From Gemmobacter nectariphilus DSM 15620 (GTDB lineage Bacteria; Pseudomonadota; Alphaproteobacteria; Rhodobacterales; Rhodobacteraceae), in contig NZ_AUCM01000010.1 of assembly GCF_000429765.1 (NCBI RefSeq), positions 1 to 54,170 on the forward strand: a DNA stretch of 54,170 nt, read 5' to 3'. The notes below the pieces were generated by a model. It searched no databases, was not told the origin of the DNA, and was given only the letters and a program-made list of their open reading frames with translations. Below, one piece after another: positions 51,337 to 54,170 of this stretch. Made by a program: the position numbers and the translations under genes. The first letter of the stretch is position 1; each line of letters starts with the position of its first letter.

Positions 51337-53045
51337 GCTGCAAGGTCCTCCGGGCTGAGGGCATAAAGCGATGCCGCGCCGTCCCGCATTTCCGCAAGCA
51401 GGGCGCCATGCTGGGGCAACTGGCGGCGGATGTAGACATGTGCCAGCGTCGCGCGGGCGCCCGTGCCGCCTTCGGCCAGCGCCGCGCGCAGGTGGAAATG
51501 CGCCCCCAGCACCAGCGCAAAGGCCCGCAGATAGGCGACCGACCCGGCCAGCCGGTCCACCATGTCCTGCGCGACCAGCGATTCGGTGCCTTCGCGCAGC
51601 GATTCCGCGGCCGACCACACCTCGCCTGCCAGATCGGGCAACAGGCCGCGCGCGGCCTCGGCGCCGTCCTGCACCTCTTGGAGCAGGCGCAGGGCCGCTT
51701 CGCCCCCGTCCATCATCTTGCGGCCCACAAGGTCGGCAGCCTGAATGCCGTTGGTGCCTTCATAGATCGCCGTCACCCGCACATCGCGCAGATATTGCGC
51801 CGCGCCGGTTTCCTCGATGAAGCCCATCCCGCCATGGATCTGGATGCCGGTCTGCGCAACCGAAATGCCGGTGTCGGTGCCATAGGCCTTGGTGATCGGC
51901 GTCAGCAGCGCCGCGCGGGCCGACCATTCGGCATCGCCCGTGGCGCGGGCCATGTCGATCGCCACGGCATTGGCCAGCGCGATGGCGCGGGCGGCAAACA
52001 GTTCCGACTTCATCCCGGCCAGCATCCGGCGCACGTCGGGGTGATCGACGATGGCCCCCGTGGTCCCTGCTGCGGGCTTGCCCTGCTTGCGATCCAGCGC
52101 ATAGGCCAGCGCGTGCTGATAGGCGCCTTCGGCCGCCGAAATGCCCTGAATGCCCACGCCCAGCCGGGCGTTGTTCATCATGGTGAACATGGCGGCAAGG
52201 CCCTTGTGCGGCTCGCCGACCAGCCAGCCGGTGGCGCCGTCATACTGCATCACCGCCGTCGGGCTGCCATGCAGGCCCATCTTGTGTTCCAGGCTGACGA
52301 CGCGCAGCGCGTTCGGCTGGCCCGGGTTGCCGTTTTCATCCGGGATCAGCTTGGGCACCAGGAACAGGCTGATGCCCCGCGTGCCGGGCGCCGCATCGGG
52401 CAGGCGCGCCAGCACCAGATGGCAGACATTGCCGCCAAAGTCGTGATCGCCCCAGCTGATGAAGATCTTCTGCCCCGTCACCGCATAGGTGCCATCGCCA
52501 TTCGGCTCTGCCTTGCTGCGCAGCGCGCCCACGTCCGACCCGGCCGAGGGCTCGGTCAGGTTCATCGTGCCGGTCCATTCGCCGGAAATCAGCTTCGGCA
52601 GATACAGCGCCTGCAGTTCCGGACTGGCATGATGTTCCAGCGCCTCGATCTGGCCCTGGGTCAGCAGCGGGTTCAGCTGCAGCGCAAGGCAGGCCGCGCC
52701 CATCATGTCGTTGACGCACGAGGTCACGGCAATCGGCAGGCCCATCCCGCCATGATCGGTCCCGGCCGACAACGCCACCCAGCCGCCTTCGGCAATCTGG
52801 GCATAGGCTTCGGCAAAGCCGGGGGTGGTGCGCACGATGCCGTTCTCCAGCCTGGCGCCCTGCAGGTCGGCGGGGCGCTGCAACGGGGCCATCACCTCGT
52901 CGCACAGCTTGCCTGCGCCGGTCAGGATCGCCTCGACCGTATCGGGGGTCGCCTCGGCAAACAGATCGGTCGCGGCGACCTGCGAGAAGCCGACGACATG
53001 GTCGAGCATGAAGCGGTATTCGGTGACTGGGGCACGAAAGGGCAT
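51333..53045 (-). CDS. Acyl-CoA dehydrogenase, DmdC-like
   Basis: This 570-residue flavoenzyme starts MPFRAPVTEYRFMLDHVVGF. It has LISGEWTGTMNLTEPSAGSD (FAD/substrate), KIFISWGDHDFGGNVCHLVL, HKMGLHGSPTAVMQYDGATG, and VTAIYEGTNGIQAADLVGRK for the C-terminal part. The N-terminal extension and length of about 570-600 match the 3-methylmercaptopropionyl-CoA dehydrogenase (DmdC) branch; no other dmd genes are in the window, so the substrate is open. It is the first gene of the three-gene operon with the MBL hydrolase and DUF6173 protein. Confidence 0.9.
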   Translation of the reverse strand: MPFRAPVTEYRFMLDHVVGFSQVAATDLFAEATPDTVEAILTGAGKLCDEVMAPLQRPADLQGARLENGIVRTTPGFAEAYAQIAEGGWVALSAGTDHGGMGLPIAVTSCVNDMMGAACLALQLNPLLTQGQIEALEHHASPELQALYLPKLISGEWTGTMNLTEPSAGSDVGALRSKAEPNGDGTYAVTGQKIFISWGDHDFGGNVCHLVLARLPDAAPGTRGISLFLVPKLIPDENGNPGQPNALRVVSLEHKMGLHGSPTAVMQYDGATGWLVGEPHKGLAAMFTMMNNARLGVGIQGISAAEGAYQHALAYALDRKQGKPAAGTTGAIVDHPDVRRMLAGMKSELFAARAIALANAVAIDMARATGDAEWSARAALLTPITKAYGTDTGISVAQTGIQIHGGMGFIEETGAAQYLRDVRVTAIYEGTNGIQAADLVGRKMMDGGEAALRLLQEVQDGAEAARGLLPDLAGEVWSAAESLREGTESLVAQDMVDRLAGSVAYLRAFALVLGAHFHLRAALAEGGTGARATLAHVYIRRQLPQHGALLAEMRDGAASLYALSPEDLAA

Positions 53046-53156
53046 GGTTCCTCCGATTGGCTGACGCCTTGCAGGCGCGCCCGCTCTGTGGCACGGGACT
53101 TTTGCGCGAATGTTACCGCCTGCCCGCGCGCCCGCAACCGATACGCCGCGTCAGAT

Positions 53157-54110
53157 ATGAACACCACCCTTCGATTGAGCCCGGATGCCGCCGGCATCGC
53201 GCGCGCCGCCGCCCTGTTGCGGGCCGGCGCCCTTGTGGCCTTTCCGACCGAAACGGTCTACGGGCTGGGCGGGGCGGCGACAATCGATGCGGCCGTGCGC
53301 GGGATCTACGAGGCTAAGGGGCGGCCGGGCCATAACCCGCTGATCGTGCATGTGCCCGATCTGGCAGCGGCCGAACGGCTGGCGGTGTTCGACGATCAGG
53401 CCCGCGCCCTGGCCCGGGCCTTCTGGCCCGGCCCGCTGACTTTGGTGCTGCCCCTGAGGACAGGGGCGGGCCTGTCGCCGCGCATCACCGCTGGCCACCC
53501 GACCGTGGCGATCCGTGTGCCGGCCCATCCCCTTGCGCAGGCACTGCTGCGCGAAACCGGGCTGCCGGTCGCGGCGCCTTCGGCCAATCCTTCGGGCAAG
53601 ATCAGCCCAACGACGGCAGATCACGTGCTGGACGGGCTGTCGGGTCGCATTGCCGCAGTGCTTGATGGCGGGCCCTGCGCAGTCGGGGTGGAATCCACCA
53701 TCCTGGCGCCTGGCACCCCGCCCCGCCTGCTGCGCCCCGGCGGGGTGACGGCCGAGGATCTGGCGCGCGTTCTTGGCACCTTGCCCATCCGCCCCGAAGA
53801 TGCCGCCCGTCCCGAGGCGCCCGGCCAGCTGGCGTCGCATTACGCCCCCGAAGCGGCTGTGCGCCTGAACGCCACAGCCCCGCAAACGGGCGAGATCTGG
53901 GTGGGCTTCGGCCCCTGCGCCGGCGCCGCCCTGTCGCTCTCGGAAAGCGGCAATCTGGACGAGGCCGCCGCGCGCCTGTTCGACGTGCTGCGCCGCGCTG
54001 ACCGCCTGGCCGGCCCCGGCGGACGCATCGCCATAGCGCCGGTGCCGATGACCGGCCTTGGCCTTGCCATCAACGACCGCCTCGGCCGCGCCGCCGCGCC
54101 CCGGCCCTGA
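53157..54110 (+). CDS. L-threonylcarbamoyladenylate synthase, Sua5 type
   Basis: This 317-residue enzyme makes threonylcarbamoyl-AMP for the t6A base of tRNA reading ANN codons. It starts MNTTLRLSPDAAGIARAAAL. It has VAFPTETVYGLGGAATIDAA, KGRPGHNPLIVHVPD, TVAIRVPAHPLAQALLRETG and SANPSGKISPTTADHVL, then a C-terminal Sua5 domain that begins after ASHYAPEAAVRL. The frame stays open far upstream on the antisense side, but the start at 53157 fits the family. It is divergent from the acyl-CoA dehydrogenase gene. Confidence 0.92.
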   Translation: MNTTLRLSPDAAGIARAAALLRAGALVAFPTETVYGLGGAATIDAAVRGIYEAKGRPGHNPLIVHVPDLAAAERLAVFDDQARALARAFWPGPLTLVLPLRTGAGLSPRITAGHPTVAIRVPAHPLAQALLRETGLPVAAPSANPSGKISPTTADHVLDGLSGRIAAVLDGGPCAVGVESTILAPGTPPRLLRPGGVTAEDLARVLGTLPIRPEDAARPEAPGQLASHYAPEAAVRLNATAPQTGEIWVGFGPCAGAALSLSESGNLDEAAARLFDVLRRADRLAGPGGRIAIAPVPMTGLGLAINDRLGRAAAPRP

Positions 54111-54118
54111 CCCCCATT

Positions 54119-54151
54119 CTTTCGCCTTGATCCAAATATCCTCGGGGGGTG
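54119..54151 (+). repeat. Intergenic repeat with core CCAAATATCC, copy 3
   Basis: CTTTCGCCTTGATCCAAATA then TCCTCGGGGGG, nine bases after the Sua5-type gene. It is nearly identical to copy 2 over 20 bases and shares the core of copy 1. Confidence 0.65.
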
Positions 54152-54152
54152 A

Positions 54153-54170
54153 GGTCCGGCTTGCCGGACC
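54153..54170. terminator. Perfect hairpin at the window end
   Basis: GGTCCGGC and GCCGGACC form an eight-base perfect stem with a TT loop. It may terminate transcription of the Sua5-type gene; what follows lies outside the window. Confidence 0.45.

Noticed and set aside
51408-53156. Plus-strand extension upstream of the Sua5-type gene
   Set aside because: It is antisense to the acyl-CoA dehydrogenase gene; the family start is at 53157.

Overview
The window is high-GC alphaproteobacterial DNA. Gene order and families (accB-accC-aat, rplU-rpmA, TAXI-TRAP transporter, DmdC-like acyl-CoA dehydrogenase, short aa3-oxidase subunit IV, DUF6362/DUF6511-type phage genes) point to Rhodobacterales, close to Rhodobacter/Paracoccus/Gemmobacter. 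No species can be named from the sequence alone.

Positions 1 to about 24,300 are accessory DNA. The left edge carries the start of an IS256-family insertion sequence that has cut off the 5' part of an HNH nuclease gene. From 14,258 down to 1,221 follow 17 genes, all on the minus strand and mostly joined by 1-8 bp overlaps. They form a phage-like replication and recombination module: two uncharacterised genes, a small sigma-like factor, a Sak4-like ATPase, a putative ssDNA-binding protein, a Cas4/RecB-like nuclease, a RecD-like helicase, a Toprim-VapE primase-helicase and a RuvC-like resolvase. No capsid, tail or terminase genes are seen. A GTTC-N7-GTTC sequence (the alphaproteobacterial LexA box) lies just ahead of the first gene. 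A cluster of eleven TGTCCCAC/GTGGGAC motifs sits between the primase and resolvase genes.

Divergently, 14,422-16,773 is a four-gene serine recombinase module (small protein, DUF2924, recombinase, HTH protein), the likely integration machinery. It is followed by a complete type I restriction-modification operon with an overlapping YgjP-like metallopeptidase (16,848-24,273). A tRNA-Ser(CGA) gene at 24,550 marks the change to core genome.

Positions 24,800-54,170 are mostly housekeeping genes: ribosomal proteins L21/L27, acetyl-CoA carboxylase biotin subunits and Aat, reductive pyrimidine degradation (preT-preA with a DedA gene between), a sugar-nucleotide epimerase, a GntR regulator divergent from a TSUP exporter, DAHP synthase, a TAXI-TRAP transporter, enoyl-CoA hydratase, glutamate racemase, an acyltransferase, a sulfatase/phosphonate hydrolase, an HpcH aldolase, two GNATs, AzlCD, a cytochrome oxidase subunit, an MBL hydrolase with an acyl-CoA dehydrogenase, and a Sua5-type tRNA-modification enzyme.

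The clearest regulatory discovery is a complete attenuator in front of the DAHP synthase gene. It consists of a 22-residue leader peptide ending its sensing region in Phe-Tyr-Trp-Phe codons, followed by mutually exclusive anti-terminator and terminator hairpins. A conserved intergenic repeat (core CCAAATATCC) occurs three times in the core part.
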